Shown here: positions 1 through 9,099 of the stretch, piece by piece
Position numbering within the stretch: position 1 is the stretch's first letter
How the letters are laid out: each line of letters opens with the position of its first letter
Assembly: GCA_026416815.1 (NCBI GenBank)
Contig: JAOAEJ010000071.1
Coordinates: 19,870-83,869 of the forward strand
DNA: 64,000 nucleotides
Direction of reading: 5' to 3'
From: Clostridia bacterium
GTDB taxonomy: Bacteria > Bacillota > Clostridia > Acetivibrionales > DSM-2933
Translations under genes and position numbers: made by a program
The notes under the pieces: model-generated
What the model was told of the DNA's origin: nothing
The model's database searches: none
What the model saw: only the letters and a program-made list of their open reading frames with translations

Positions 1-1655
1 CATATAGCCTTGCCTCTTCCCAATATCCACTTATAATCTTTATCCGCTGTTTTTATGCGATACTCATGCCTGAAGTAGTCTGTTTTACCTGCGAGATAGT
101 CTTCCATATACCATTTGTATTCCAATAAATCATCGTCATGAATTAATACTTCCCAATCTCCGCTGGTAAACTCTTTATTCTCGTCCAATCCCAGCATTTC
201 TCTCCCACGGGTAGAAATAAACATTTCTCCGGTACTCATGTCAATATCCCATAGGCCATCATTCGCTCCATCCACTGCAAGTCTGTAGCGTTCCTCACTT
301 ATCCTTAGCGCTTCTTCACTCTTTTGCAGTTGATAGAATTGCTCCTCCAGCTTTTTCTCCGTTGTAGCCAGTTCTTCGTTAGTGGCACCCAGTTCCTCAT
401 AGCTTTCCAGAAGCTTCTTTTCTGCCGCTTTTCTTTCGCTTATATCTACTCCCATGGAGACTATTATATCCTGTATCCCATCGGTATTAACAAGAATATT
501 ATTATTCCATAGAACATCTATCCTTCTACCATCTCTACACATAATCTGGTTCTCATAATTTTGTGCCAGTTCACCCTTTTTAATTCTTCCAAAGGCTACC
601 TTCACATCGGCTAAGGATTCTTGGGGTATAATAACATCCAGCCACTTTTTACCTATTACCTCATCAGCAGAAAATCCTGTAGCAATTTCTGCATATTTAT
701 TGAACTCAATTACCGTGCCATCCATTTTCCAGACCAGAATTATTATGCCTGCATTATTTACAATACTTGAGGAAAAGTCTTTCTCCTTGGAAAGCTTTTT
801 CTTCAGCATTTTTATATATATTTGGAGGAATACAAAAACGGCAAGCACCGTCAGCACGATAATAAATGCAACAGTAAACATCCTTTGAGCTTCGGCACTC
901 TTGTAGTGATCGGAATAGGTTGAAAAATATTTTAGATAAAGCCTTTCATAAGCGCCTGTGTCTTGGATTTCACCAATTTTTTTATTTATGTATTGGACAA
1001 GTTCAGGCCTTTTTTTGCTGACTCCATAGGCCATTTTGACAGGATAGAGGTTAGTTATCTGTGGTACTATGGCACCTTTATATTCCTTTTTTGCAATCAG
1101 GAAGTTTATAACATCCTGGTTTCCGAATACGATATCTATTTCTCCACGGTACAACGCCTCTAAAGCATTCTCTATATCCATAAATGCAAGGTAATTCTGA
1201 ATTCCAAGTTCTCCCTTAACTATATCCTCTGTATATTGACTCTTACCTAGGCCGATTTTATAGTTCTTCAAGTCACTCATCTTTATTTTTTTAGCATCGC
1301 TTCTGGAAAAAACACCATTATACGACCTGAGAACTACATTGGTTACAAGCATTTTATCCGTAGGTACTTTACCAACGGGAACTAGCCCACAAATATCCAC
1401 TTCCCCGTTAACCAATCTTCCAAGTACCTTTTCCCATGAGTCGGAATCATGGGACAGATTATAATCCTTACCATCAAATATCAGATTAGTGAGTTCCATA
1501 TCAAAGCCACTTAAGTGGCTATTTTTCACATACTTATAAGGATTATACAATTCCGTCTGGCAATGTATAGTCTGAACATCAGCATGGACAACTTGTCCAA
1601 CTGCTACTATAAGCAAAATAACTACCGCTAAAATAGATTTAAATTTAGCGAACAT
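1..1655 (-). CDS. Sensor protein: extracellular solute-binding domain, TM helix, two PAS domains (C-terminus off window)
   Basis: I translated this by hand; the frame is open to the window edge, so about 551 residues are present and the C-terminal output domain is missing. The ATG at 1655 follows a GGGGG ribosome binding site. Residues 1-25 are a signal peptide. Residues 25-255 look like a family-3 solute-binding domain (ABC amino-acid-receptor type), with the usual 'GFDMEL' and 'GEIDIVFGN' stretches. A TM helix lies at about 258-280, then PAS 1 at about 295-410 ('IGKKWLDVI'), a short coiled coil, and PAS 2 from about 450 to the edge. This layout is typical of membrane receptors that sense a small solute outside and pass the signal to a GGDEF, EAL or histidine-kinase domain; which one applies here cannot be seen. 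The lipid kinase gene follows upstream on the same strand but is separated by about 90 bases. Confidence 0.82.
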   Translation of the reverse strand, partial: MFAKFKSILAVVILLIVAVGQVVHADVQTIHCQTELYNPYKYVKNSHLSGFDMELTNLIFDGKDYNLSHDSDSWEKVLGRLVNGEVDICGLVPVGKVPTDKMLVTNVVLRSYNGVFSRSDAKKIKMSDLKNYKIGLGKSQYTEDIVKGELGIQNYLAFMDIENALEALYRGEIDIVFGNQDVINFLIAKKEYKGAIVPQITNLYPVKMAYGVSKKRPELVQYINKKIGEIQDTGAYERLYLKYFSTYSDHYKSAEAQRMFTVAFIIVLTVLAVFVFLQIYIKMLKKKLSKEKDFSSSIVNNAGIIILVWKMDGTVIEFNKYAEIATGFSADEVIGKKWLDVIIPQESLADVKVAFGRIKKGELAQNYENQIMCRDGRRIDVLWNNNILVNTDGIQDIIVSMGVDISERKAAEKKLLESYEELGATNEELATTEKKLEEQFYQLQKSEEALRISEERYRLAVDGANDGLWDIDMSTGEMFISTRGREMLGLDENKEFTSGDWEVLIHDDDLLEYKWYMEDYLAGKTDYFRHEYRIKTADKDYKWILGRGKAI

Positions 1656-1747
1656 AGCAATCCCCCTAGGAAAACCTTAAAATAGTCTTAAGACATGTTA
1701 CTGCGAATAAACTTGATTTTTGTGCTACAGCTCTATTTGTACAACTA

Positions 1748-2629
1748 TTACTTCTTAAACACTTTTAAAGCTTTATTGATAAACCTTACCGATATAGGGA
1801 GTCCAATACCCTTTTCACCATCTATGCTGAGTATTATGCTGTTGCTACCCTCTATGGTACAGGATTTTGTTCTTATTAAGGTTACATCTTTATTATTTAA
1901 AGAATCATTGCTTAAAACCTTCAAAAGTAGACTTGCCATGTTAATACGCGAACATTTTTTTACAAGCACTATATCCATTATACCATCGGAAATATCTGCC
2001 TCTTTGATTACATTTCTAAAGCCTGCTGCATCTTTGCCGTTTAGTATAAGAAAAAGTATAATCTTTTCTTCTATGATTTCGTTATCCGTTTGAATTTTTA
2101 TTTTAAAAGTTTTAATATTTGCCATTTCACTTATAGCTTTTAAATAGTATGCAAAGGGACCGAAGTTTTTCTTTAATTCACTATGTGTATTGAAAGATAC
2201 ATCTACAAAATTCCCACCTGCACAGGTGCTTAAAAAATACTGGTCTTCATTAATCAATCCCACATCCACGTCAGCTGTAGCTCCTGCTGCAACAATTTCT
2301 ATGCATTCCTCAATATCTGAAGGAATATTTAAACATCTCGCAAAATCGTTGCATGTTCCCGAAGGTATAATACCCAGGGGTAGAGTTATGTTGTTTTTCA
2401 ACAGAAGATTTACCACTGAATTTAATGTACCGTCTCCACCTGAAACTATAGCAAAATCGAGACTTCCAGACTTTAATATATCTATCAGCTGCAGGTTTTT
2501 GTCATTAATAATACGATAAGGTTGTACCAGCATCCCATTGTCTTGAAATCTTCCGAGGATACTGTCAAGTTCATGAGACACTCTCTGCCCCCCGGACAGT
2601 GGATTATATATAAGTATTCCTTTTTTCAT
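1748..2629 (-). CDS. Diacylglycerol kinase-like lipid kinase (YegS/BmrU family)
   Basis: This 293-residue protein has the DAGK catalytic fold. It starts 'KKGILIYNPLSGG', carries the nucleotide-binding 'SGGDGT' loop near residues 63-68, and has 'GIIPSGTCNDFAR' near 90, the GTxNDFAR signature of the family. Its length is normal for soluble bacterial YegS/BmrU/DgkB proteins, which phosphorylate diacylglycerol or related lipids with ATP and recycle lipid headgroup products at the membrane. The true substrate cannot be told from sequence. The start at 2629 has a modest AAAGGA site. It is a single gene with no clear operon partner. Confidence 0.9.
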   Translation of the reverse strand: MKKGILIYNPLSGGQRVSHELDSILGRFQDNGMLVQPYRIINDKNLQLIDILKSGSLDFAIVSGGDGTLNSVVNLLLKNNITLPLGIIPSGTCNDFARCLNIPSDIEECIEIVAAGATADVDVGLINEDQYFLSTCAGGNFVDVSFNTHSELKKNFGPFAYYLKAISEMANIKTFKIKIQTDNEIIEEKIILFLILNGKDAAGFRNVIKEADISDGIMDIVLVKKCSRINMASLLLKVLSNDSLNNKDVTLIRTKSCTIEGSNSIILSIDGEKGIGLPISVRFINKALKVFKK

Positions 2630-2742
2630 ACTCGTAAATCCTTTAAATAAATAATATCAACTTCTGAATTAATACTTTGTACAGCTCCAAACCTACATAT
2701 TATTACATTTTTAGTTTACATATGTTTAATAATCAGACTTAT

Positions 2743-2793
2743 AAACAAAAGGCTAAATAGTGTCTACGCTTATACACACATTTACGCCTTTTG
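2743..2793 (-). terminator. Probable intrinsic terminator of glgCD
   Basis: Arms AAAAGGC (2747-2753) and GCCTTTT (2786-2792) enclose a further inner inverted repeat, and the stem runs into TTTTG on the minus strand. It lies 75 bases beyond the glgD stop. The rest of 2630-2865 is AT-rich and shows nothing else. Confidence 0.55.
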
Positions 2794-2865
2794 CCTATAA
2801 GTATATTATATATGCTTTATTCAATCCCGCCAAGTTTTATGTGACAAATACTCCAAAAATTCTTG

Positions 2866-3987
2866 TTACACTACTACATCCTTACTGATTATTATGGGCC
2901 AGTTTGGTTCTCCCTTAAGATACTTCCCGTTTGTAATCATTACATCCTTATCCAGTACAGCATACTGAAGTGTGGAGTCTTGTTCTATCACAGAGCCTTG
3001 CATTATTATACTGTCTTTTATTACGGCACCTTTTTTTACGGTAACACCTCTAAATAGCACGCTGTTTTCCACGTATCCTTCAATTATACAGCCATCGGCT
3101 ACTATAGAGTTTTTGACCTCTGCTTCCTCGTTATATTTTGCAGGGGTCTCATCTTTAACCTTTGTGTAAATTTTACCGTTATTAATGAACAGTTCTTCCC
3201 TTATTGCAGGGTTTAAAAATTCCATATTGCACTTATAGTACATTTGGATAGTGCTTATGCCTCTCCAATACCCATCAAATCTATATCCATATATATTTAA
3301 TGTGTTTATCTTCTTTATAAGCACATCTTTAACAAAGTCATAGTTACCATGTGCAACCGCTTCTTCCAGGAGCGTGATTAGGAGTTTTCTCTTAATGAGG
3401 TATATACCCATAGATGCACATGTACCCTTAGGGTTTAGCGGTTTTTCTTCCATATCGGTAATTCTTCCGTCTGCTCCCAACTCCATTATTCCCAGATGTG
3501 GAAGTTCTCCTGCCGGAAAATCATTCATATCTCTATAAGCTATTGTTATGTCAGCATTTTTGTCTATATGATAGTTTAGCATATCATCGAAAATCATTTT
3601 GTATATGCAGTTACCCTGGGCTACTACTACATATTCTTCCTTACTTCTTTTAAGGAAGGTAATGTTGTTATACATTGCATCGGCACTACCTCTGTACCAG
3701 CCGGAGTTTTCACCCGAAAGATATGGTGGGAATATGAAAAGGCCTTCATTTCTCCTGTCCAAATCCCATTCCTTTCCCGACCCCAGGTGATCCATTAGTG
3801 AACGGAAGCTATACTGGGTAAGTACACCTACGTTGGTAATGCCGGAGTTTACCATATTGGACAATACAAAGTCAATCGCTCTATATTTGCCGCCTACAGG
3901 TATGGCAGCGCTGGCACGAATAGATGTAAGCTCCTTTAATTTATAGTTCTTTCCGCCTGTCAAGATTATTCCCATTATGCTATTCAT
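2866..3987 (-). CDS. glgD: Glycogen biosynthesis protein GlgD (non-catalytic ADP-glucose pyrophosphorylase partner)
   Basis: The 373-residue product has the nucleotidyltransferase fold plus a C-terminal left-handed beta-helix of hexapeptide repeats ('[16 protein letters not shown]'). The N-terminal pyrophosphorylase loop is degenerate: it reads '[15 protein letters not shown]' instead of the GGxGxRL of active enzymes. This is the hallmark of GlgD, which in Bacilli and Clostridia pairs with GlgC to form the active, regulated heterotetramer. Its ATG overlaps the glgC stop by four bases (ATGA), so the two are translationally coupled. No glgA, glgP or glgB is in the window. Confidence 0.93.
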   Translation of the reverse strand: MNSIMGIILTGGKNYKLKELTSIRASAAIPVGGKYRAIDFVLSNMVNSGITNVGVLTQYSFRSLMDHLGSGKEWDLDRRNEGLFIFPPYLSGENSGWYRGSADAMYNNITFLKRSKEEYVVVAQGNCIYKMIFDDMLNYHIDKNADITIAYRDMNDFPAGELPHLGIMELGADGRITDMEEKPLNPKGTCASMGIYLIKRKLLITLLEEAVAHGNYDFVKDVLIKKINTLNIYGYRFDGYWRGISTIQMYYKCNMEFLNPAIREELFINNGKIYTKVKDETPAKYNEEAEVKNSIVADGCIIEGYVENSVLFRGVTVKKGAVIKDSIIMQGSVIEQDSTLQYAVLDKDVMITNGKYLKGEPNWPIIISKDVVV

Positions 3988-5264
3988 TCACACACACCAC
4001 CTTTGAATACACTTTTACCCGATGCAACATGCAGCGAGCAGAAATCTTCCGGAGCTGCACCTATATCTATCATTACGTTCTTGCCGATTTCTGCATTGTC
4101 GGGAACATAAGCTTCCTCCCCGACGACTGTTATTCCGGAATTATATATGTCCGGCCTAAATTCGTTTGATATGATATCCCCTACACCGATTTTTACGTTG
4201 CTACCTATTGTAACTTTTTCACTTACTATACACCTATTGAGGTAGGAGTTGCGCCCTATCCTGGTGTTGGACATTACTATAGAGTCTTCAATATACACTC
4301 CTTCTTCAACATGTACCCCAGGGAATATTACCGAATTCTTTATACTTCCATATATCATGCACCCTTCGGCAACAACCGATGTTTTTACACTGCCGTTGGG
4401 TCCTATATAGTGGGCCGGCTTTACAGGGTTTGGAGTGTATATCCTCCATTCGGGGTCGAAGAGGTTGAAGTCGGGCACTCTTCTTATCAAATCCATATTA
4501 GATTCCCAGAATGCCTGGATTGTACCCACATCCCTCCAATATCCGGTGAACTGGTAAGCCCACATGCTTCTTCCGTCATTTAACATCATAGGTATTACAT
4601 TTTTACCAAAGTCGTTATCCGATCCCGGCATGTCATTATCTCGTATGAGATACTCTCTCAAAGTCTGCCAGTTAAATATGTATACACCCATTGAGGCAAG
4701 GGTACTTTTGGGATTTTTCGGTTTCTCCTCAAATTCGTATATTTTACCGTTTTCGTGGGTGTTCATTATACCGTACCTGCTTGCTTCGTCCCAGGGTACG
4801 TTTATAACTGAGATGGTGGCTTCCGCCTTATTCTTTTTGTGGAAGTCCAGCATTTGCGAATAGTCCATTTTGTAAATATGGTCACCGGATAGTATTATTA
4901 CGTATTCAGGGGAAATCTTATCTACATAGTGTATATTTTGGTACACAGCATTTGCAGTTCCCTTATACCATTCACCCACCTCTTCCTTAAGGTATGGCGA
5001 AAGAATGGTTACTCCGCCGCTTATTCTATCCATATCCCATGGCTTGCCTATTCCTATATGAGCATTTAGCTTTAATGGTTGATATTGTGTCAGAACCCCC
5101 ACTGTATCTATTCCTGAATTGATACAGTTACTCAGTGAAAAGTCTATTATCCTGTATTTACCCCCATATAGGACCGCGGGCTTTGCAACTTTTTTTGTCA
5201 ATACTCCAAGCCTGCTGCCCTGACCACCTGCCAGCAGGAGCGCAATTAGTTCCTTTTTTACCAT
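3984..5264 (-). CDS. glgC: Glucose-1-phosphate adenylyltransferase GlgC
   Basis: GlgC makes ADP-glucose from glucose-1-phosphate and ATP, the committed step of glycogen synthesis. The N-terminus has the intact pyrophosphorylase loop '[12 protein letters not shown]' and 'VAKPAV'; '[10 protein letters not shown]' (metal/substrate region) and 'GVYIFNW' follow, and a beta-helix forms the C-terminal third. I start at 5264 (426 residues), not at the upstream ATG at 5315: the 5264 ATG is preceded by AGGGGATGATC, a near-perfect match to the 16S tail, and the conserved fold begins directly after it. glgD follows with a 4-base overlap. Confidence 0.94.
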   Translation of the reverse strand: MVKKELIALLLAGGQGSRLGVLTKKVAKPAVLYGGKYRIIDFSLSNCINSGIDTVGVLTQYQPLKLNAHIGIGKPWDMDRISGGVTILSPYLKEEVGEWYKGTANAVYQNIHYVDKISPEYVIILSGDHIYKMDYSQMLDFHKKNKAEATISVINVPWDEASRYGIMNTHENGKIYEFEEKPKNPKSTLASMGVYIFNWQTLREYLIRDNDMPGSDNDFGKNVIPMMLNDGRSMWAYQFTGYWRDVGTIQAFWESNMDLIRRVPDFNLFDPEWRIYTPNPVKPAHYIGPNGSVKTSVVAEGCMIYGSIKNSVIFPGVHVEEGVYIEDSIVMSNTRIGRNSYLNRCIVSEKVTIGSNVKIGVGDIISNEFRPDIYNSGITVVGEEAYVPDNAEIGKNVMIDIGAAPEDFCSLHVASGKSVFKGGVCE

Positions 5265-5489
5265 TAGATCATCCCCTGTACTAAAGTTGTTTATATTGCT
5301 AAAAGAGCAATTCATATGTAAAAGAGTTACCCGGATATATAAGTTTTAAAACTTTTTTATAGGCCATTTTTTCAGCATTTACATATATTCTTCATGCCTA
5401 GGTAAATATCCTTTTTTTAGTTGTTTAAAACTTTCAAAATAGGCTTGTAATTTAATCCAGTTATGTATTTTAGCTTGTACACTAAGTTG

Positions 5490-5520
5490 TTAAAGATAGT
5501 TTACAGTAAACTATCTTTAA
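5490..5520. repeat. Perfect palindrome related to the element at 42205-42302
   Basis: Arms of 15 bases (TTAAAGATAGTTTAC and its complement) flank one central A. The sequence just before it (ACTAAGTT) and the right arm match the right end of the nested palindromic element at 42.2 kb, so this is probably a relic or internally deleted copy. It lies upstream of glgC and could also act as a hairpin or operator. The rest of 5265-5558 shows no gene. Confidence 0.6.
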
Positions 5521-5558
5521 CTCTGATTATTTCCACATACAAAATCCGGGCAAACTGC

Positions 5559-5593
5559 AATTAAAAAGTCAGTGGGTAATTTCCACTGACTTT
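5559..5593 (-). terminator. Intrinsic terminator of the EAL/HDOD gene
   Basis: Arms AAAGTCAGTGG (5565-5575) and CCACTGACTTT (5583-5593) form a tight 11-bp stem that runs into TTTTTAATT on the minus strand, 32 bases past the stop codon. Confidence 0.8.
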
Positions 5594-5624
5594 CCTCTAT
5601 AATCTTATGATATAATATACAATT

Positions 5625-6839
5625 TTATTCCGGAAAACATTTATTTGCCCATTCTACAGCTGAATAATAGTTTTTAGCTATGCAATCCATATTTAACTTG
5701 AAATTTTTTGAAAATGCCCAAACCCTTATCCAATCGGCTTTTTCAAAGGCTATAATTATTTCATATATGTCCCGGAATTTCCCAGCCTCTCCTACCAATG
5801 CTCGCCTTATATCTTCGGACAACGGCAGATCGGTTAAAAGCTCTTGTAGGGGCCTGTCCATCAGAACATCAATTAGAGAAAACAAGCCCATCATAAATAA
5901 CTCCGAACTACGCTCCCTCATCCCCAATTCACATGCAAGGAGTTCACAGAATTTCGCACGGATAAGGCAGTACCTTACAAGTTCTGTAGGCTTATCCTCA
6001 GCCATTCTCCTTAGCACTACAAGGTAAATCCACTTTTTTATTTCTACTAATCCTAGCATTGCCAGAGCATGGTCTATAGAGTTAATTTTGTTTACGTGGT
6101 AAAACGCAGCTGAATTTACGAGTTTTAATAGTGCATAGGATAGTGCAACATCCTTACCAATAATAGAGGACATTTTACGAAAATCAGGCTCCATTTCGTT
6201 GACTTGCTTGACAAGTTGTATACAATTAAGCTTGTTTGGAGCAATATCCTTTGCCGACATAATAACCGGTTTACTGAAGAAATACCCCTGAAAGTATGTA
6301 TAACCAAGGCTTACAGCCTTTTCAAAATCCTCATAGGTTTCTATTTTTTCAGCGAGAAATTTAATATTTTTATGACGATACCTTTGAACAATGTTTTTCT
6401 TATCAAATTCACTTGTGCTCAGAAAATCAATTTTGATTATATCTGCAAGCTCTATAAGAGGCTCGTATTGCTCTTTGAAAACAAAGTCATCCAACGCAAT
6501 TATAAACCCCTGCTCCTTAAGCCTTCTACACGAGCTTATTATTTCATCATCGGGCTCAATAGTTTCAAGTATCTCTACAACAAGTTGGTCCTTTGGAAAA
6601 ATTGTACTTACTTCTTGCTTGATGAGACTGGAAGTAAAGTTTACGAAGGCTTTATTTCCTCCGGTCAAAGTCTGAAGTCCAATCACTAAAAAGCTATCTA
6701 TGATAACGCTAGCGGATGCGATATTTCCATCTACAGTATTATCAAAAAAGTTGTTGCTGTTTTTCCTATAAAGGAGCTCATATCCATATATTTGCTTATT
6801 TTTATCAAAAATGGGCTGCCTTGCAACGAAAACCTCCAA
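5625..6839 (-). CDS. Degenerate EAL plus HDOD signalling protein (YuxH type)
   Basis: The 404-residue product starts with TTG at 6839, set by a GGAGGGG site; the family's usual first residues 'VARQPIFDKN' follow at once. Residues 1-190 are a degenerate EAL domain: the glutamates of 'EILE' and 'AEKIE' and the 'LDDF', 'IKID' and 'FQGYFF' blocks remain, but the EAL motif itself and the DDFGTG loop are lost, so c-di-GMP hydrolysis is unlikely. Residues 200-390 are an HDOD domain ('LLKLVNSAAFY', 'LMGLFSLIDVLMD'). Such proteins act as adaptors in motility or c-di-GMP networks; no catalytic role can be claimed. It is monocistronic with its own terminator. Confidence 0.88.
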   Translation of the reverse strand: MEVFVARQPIFDKNKQIYGYELLYRKNSNNFFDNTVDGNIASASVIIDSFLVIGLQTLTGGNKAFVNFTSSLIKQEVSTIFPKDQLVVEILETIEPDDEIISSCRRLKEQGFIIALDDFVFKEQYEPLIELADIIKIDFLSTSEFDKKNIVQRYRHKNIKFLAEKIETYEDFEKAVSLGYTYFQGYFFSKPVIMSAKDIAPNKLNCIQLVKQVNEMEPDFRKMSSIIGKDVALSYALLKLVNSAAFYHVNKINSIDHALAMLGLVEIKKWIYLVVLRRMAEDKPTELVRYCLIRAKFCELLACELGMRERSSELFMMGLFSLIDVLMDRPLQELLTDLPLSEDIRRALVGEAGKFRDIYEIIIAFEKADWIRVWAFSKNFKLNMDCIAKNYYSAVEWANKCFPE

Positions 6840-7114
6840 AACTACCCCTCCATTCCCGCCGGGTAAGCTATTTTCTGCGTCCTTTTATCTGTTTCTTGTT
6901 GTAATATATATCAATTAACATTTTACTGCTTTTATTTTAACAAATTATAATGATTCTTCCAAATGAATTTTAGAGGTGATTAGATATCAGATAGTTGGCC
7001 TATTATTGGTAATGTAACTGTTTTCTAGTATAAGGCTAATGCCATGTTTTAAAATAATAATATCAAATACTTAGGATTACTGTCAATTTCAAATGCATTT
7101 TTAACACTTTTTCA

Positions 7115-7168
7115 AATAAAAATCCGGCATTTAATCTTGTTTTAGCCAAACAATGCTTTAAATGCCGG
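7115..7168 (-). terminator. Intrinsic terminator of the 503-residue Fn3 gene
   Basis: Arms CCGGCATTTA (7124-7133) and TAAATGCCGG (7159-7168) form a 10-bp stem followed by TTTTTATT on the minus strand. The rest of the 6840-7197 gap is AT-rich with no gene. Confidence 0.85.
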
Positions 7169-7197
7169 AAACTCTTATTAGTTAATTTTACTATATT

Positions 7198-8709
7198 CTA
7201 CTTTGTTGTAATATTTACTACACTACTGTCCGGAGATATATTATTTACTACATCATATGCTCTTACTTCAAATTTATAGGTTTTTCCCGACACCAAGCCT
7301 GTTGCTGTATAGCTGGTTCCGCTTATTGTTGCTATTTTGGAGCCATCACGATATATTACATAACCGCTTACTCCCGCATTGTCGGTTGCTGTTCCCCATG
7401 CAAGGGTCACTGTTGTATCGCTCACATCTGCTGCTATCAGACCTGTAGGAGCTGTCGGCGGCTGTGTATCGTCAGGTGTGGTTACACTTACCGCAGGGGT
7501 CTGCTCTGAAATATTGCCTGATACGTCATATGCGTTTACCGTAAAGGTATAGGTCCTTCCAGGGATTAGACGGGTTGCTGTAAATGTGGGATTACTTGAG
7601 GAAGCTATCCTTACACCATCACGGTAAATCTGGTATCGTGCTACAGCTGCATTATCTGTTGCAGCCGTCCAGGTAAGTGTTGCAGCAGACTCTGTTACCG
7701 ACGACACCGTCAGGTTTGTTGGTGCTGTAGGAGCCTGGGTATCGGTCAGTGTAGTTATTTCCAGTATATTGCTGCTCCCTGTTAAATTGCCGGCTTCATC
7801 AATGGCTTTTACGCTGAAGGTATATATCCTTCCGGGGATTAGACCTGCTATTGTAGTAGACGGTATTGTCTCTGCTTTTAGTCTTATTCCATCCCGGTAA
7901 ATTTCATAGGCTTTTACTTTTGCACCTCCTGTAGGTGGGGCCCATGTCAATCTGACCGATGTCTCGGTTATGGACACTGCCTTCAATCCCGAAGGTGTTA
8001 GGCGTACATCAGTTGTTACCAGTAAAGCGTCGCTTTCATCAGATATGTTTCCATCGGTATCGAAAGCTGTGACTATATACTCATATGCTGCATTGCTATC
8101 CAATCCGGTGTCGGTAAAACTTGTACTAGCTACCGTTCCCACCAACTGCCCATAACGGTATATACTGTATCCCGCCACGTTGGTATCATCGATGGCTTCG
8201 TCCCATGTAAGGCTTATGGTTGAATCGGTTTTTGACTGCACCGTTAAATTGGTTGGCCTTGTAGGTGCCAAATTAACCCCCGATACTTTTATCTTATAAC
8301 TTCCCGTATCATTGCCTTGTTTTGGTTTGATTCTTATATAGTAGCTTTCTCCGGAATTTAAGCGGTAACTAATGGTGAAACTGTAGATCAAATCGTTGGA
8401 ATGATAAGAATCCAGCAGTTCTTCGCGGCTGTTGTAAAGTTGCCCCGAGGGCACAAAGCCGGCGTCGTATACCTCTATTTTATATTCTCCGGCTATCCTG
8501 GGTGTAAACTTAAACAAATCTTTGTCGCCTGCTTTTTCAATATTTCCTGTAACCTCTCTACCAATCTGTATTTCAGTGGCAGTTTTAAAATTGTCACCAT
8601 AGCTGTCGCCTACTGTATCTTTTTCCTTTGCAAAGATACAAACTGTTTGCGTTAGAACCAGTATGAGTATCAACATACCGGCTAACGGTTTTTTAAGACC
8701 TTTTTTCAT
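7198..8709 (-). CDS. Secreted PPC-Fn3 protein (503 residues)
   Basis: A signal peptide (1-27) precedes a PPC-like beta domain (about 35-145; 'GDKDLFKFTP', 'YYIRIKPKQGNDTGSY'). Four Fn3 modules follow (about 149-503), each with the '[YQ]IYRDG' and 'AxD..GN' signatures. PPC domains usually sit behind secreted peptidases, but no peptidase or other enzyme is present. The last three Fn3 modules match the C-terminal triple of four other giants in this window. The ATG at 8709 has a GGAGGGGAG site. There is no SLH, LPxTG, dockerin or C-terminal TM segment, so the route to the surface is unknown. It is the smallest of the six paralogues and has its own terminator. Function is not known; adhesion or polysaccharide binding is only inference. 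Confidence 0.9.
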   Translation of the reverse strand: MKKGLKKPLAGMLILILVLTQTVCIFAKEKDTVGDSYGDNFKTATEIQIGREVTGNIEKAGDKDLFKFTPRIAGEYKIEVYDAGFVPSGQLYNSREELLDSYHSNDLIYSFTISYRLNSGESYYIRIKPKQGNDTGSYKIKVSGVNLAPTRPTNLTVQSKTDSTISLTWDEAIDDTNVAGYSIYRYGQLVGTVASTSFTDTGLDSNAAYEYIVTAFDTDGNISDESDALLVTTDVRLTPSGLKAVSITETSVRLTWAPPTGGAKVKAYEIYRDGIRLKAETIPSTTIAGLIPGRIYTFSVKAIDEAGNLTGSSNILEITTLTDTQAPTAPTNLTVSSVTESAATLTWTAATDNAAVARYQIYRDGVRIASSSNPTFTATRLIPGRTYTFTVNAYDVSGNISEQTPAVSVTTPDDTQPPTAPTGLIAADVSDTTVTLAWGTATDNAGVSGYVIYRDGSKIATISGTSYTATGLVSGKTYKFEVRAYDVVNNISPDSSVVNITTK

Positions 8710-8871
8710 TGATATTTACTCCCCTCCAAGCTTTAACACTTTTTAAAACTTATGCTCCTTCCTGAAATATGACCCTCAATAATTGTATGATATTTCAAAC
8801 ATATTTTCCACTATTTTCTAATAATTTTGTATAAAAAAAAGTACAACTTCTCTCTTAATGTTAAATAGGTG

Positions 8872-8988
8872 ATTGCAAAAAAGAATCTACAACGAAGTTC
8901 TCAATAAATCTTTTTTGCAACTTGTTACCTTAAGTTATATTGCTATAACCAAATTTTTTCTTGTAATATCATTATCGCAATTTATATA
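8872..8988 (+). mobile_element. 124-bp MITE-like element, copy A (left end damaged)
   Basis: This has the same internal sequence as the intact copies at 41774, 46330 and 49925 and the same right end GCAATTTATATA, but the left TATATAA is replaced. The 11-mer ATAGGTGATTG sits at both ends (8865-8875 and 8986-8996), which suggests recombination or slippage removed the left end. It lies between two giant-protein genes. Nothing else is visible in 8710-8999. Confidence 0.8.
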
Positions 8989-8999
8989 GGTGATTGTAA

Positions 9000-9048
9000 C
9001 AAAAGCGGCACCTAAATTTGCTTAGCATGAAGCATAATTTAAGTGCCG
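9000..9048 (-). terminator. Intrinsic terminator of the 795-residue gene
   Basis: The CGGCACCTAAATTT-type arm from 9006 pairs with the arm ending TAAGTGCCG at 9048. On the minus strand the stem is followed by CTTTTG. Confidence 0.75.
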
Positions 9049-9099
9049 TCTAATTTTATTACTTATTCTTTTCTTGTACTTTTAGTACGGATTTGCTTG

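Noticed and set aside
5225..5315. The upstream ATG of glgC at 5315
   Set aside because: It has no ribosome site; the ATG at 5264 has AGGGGATGATC and begins the conserved fold.
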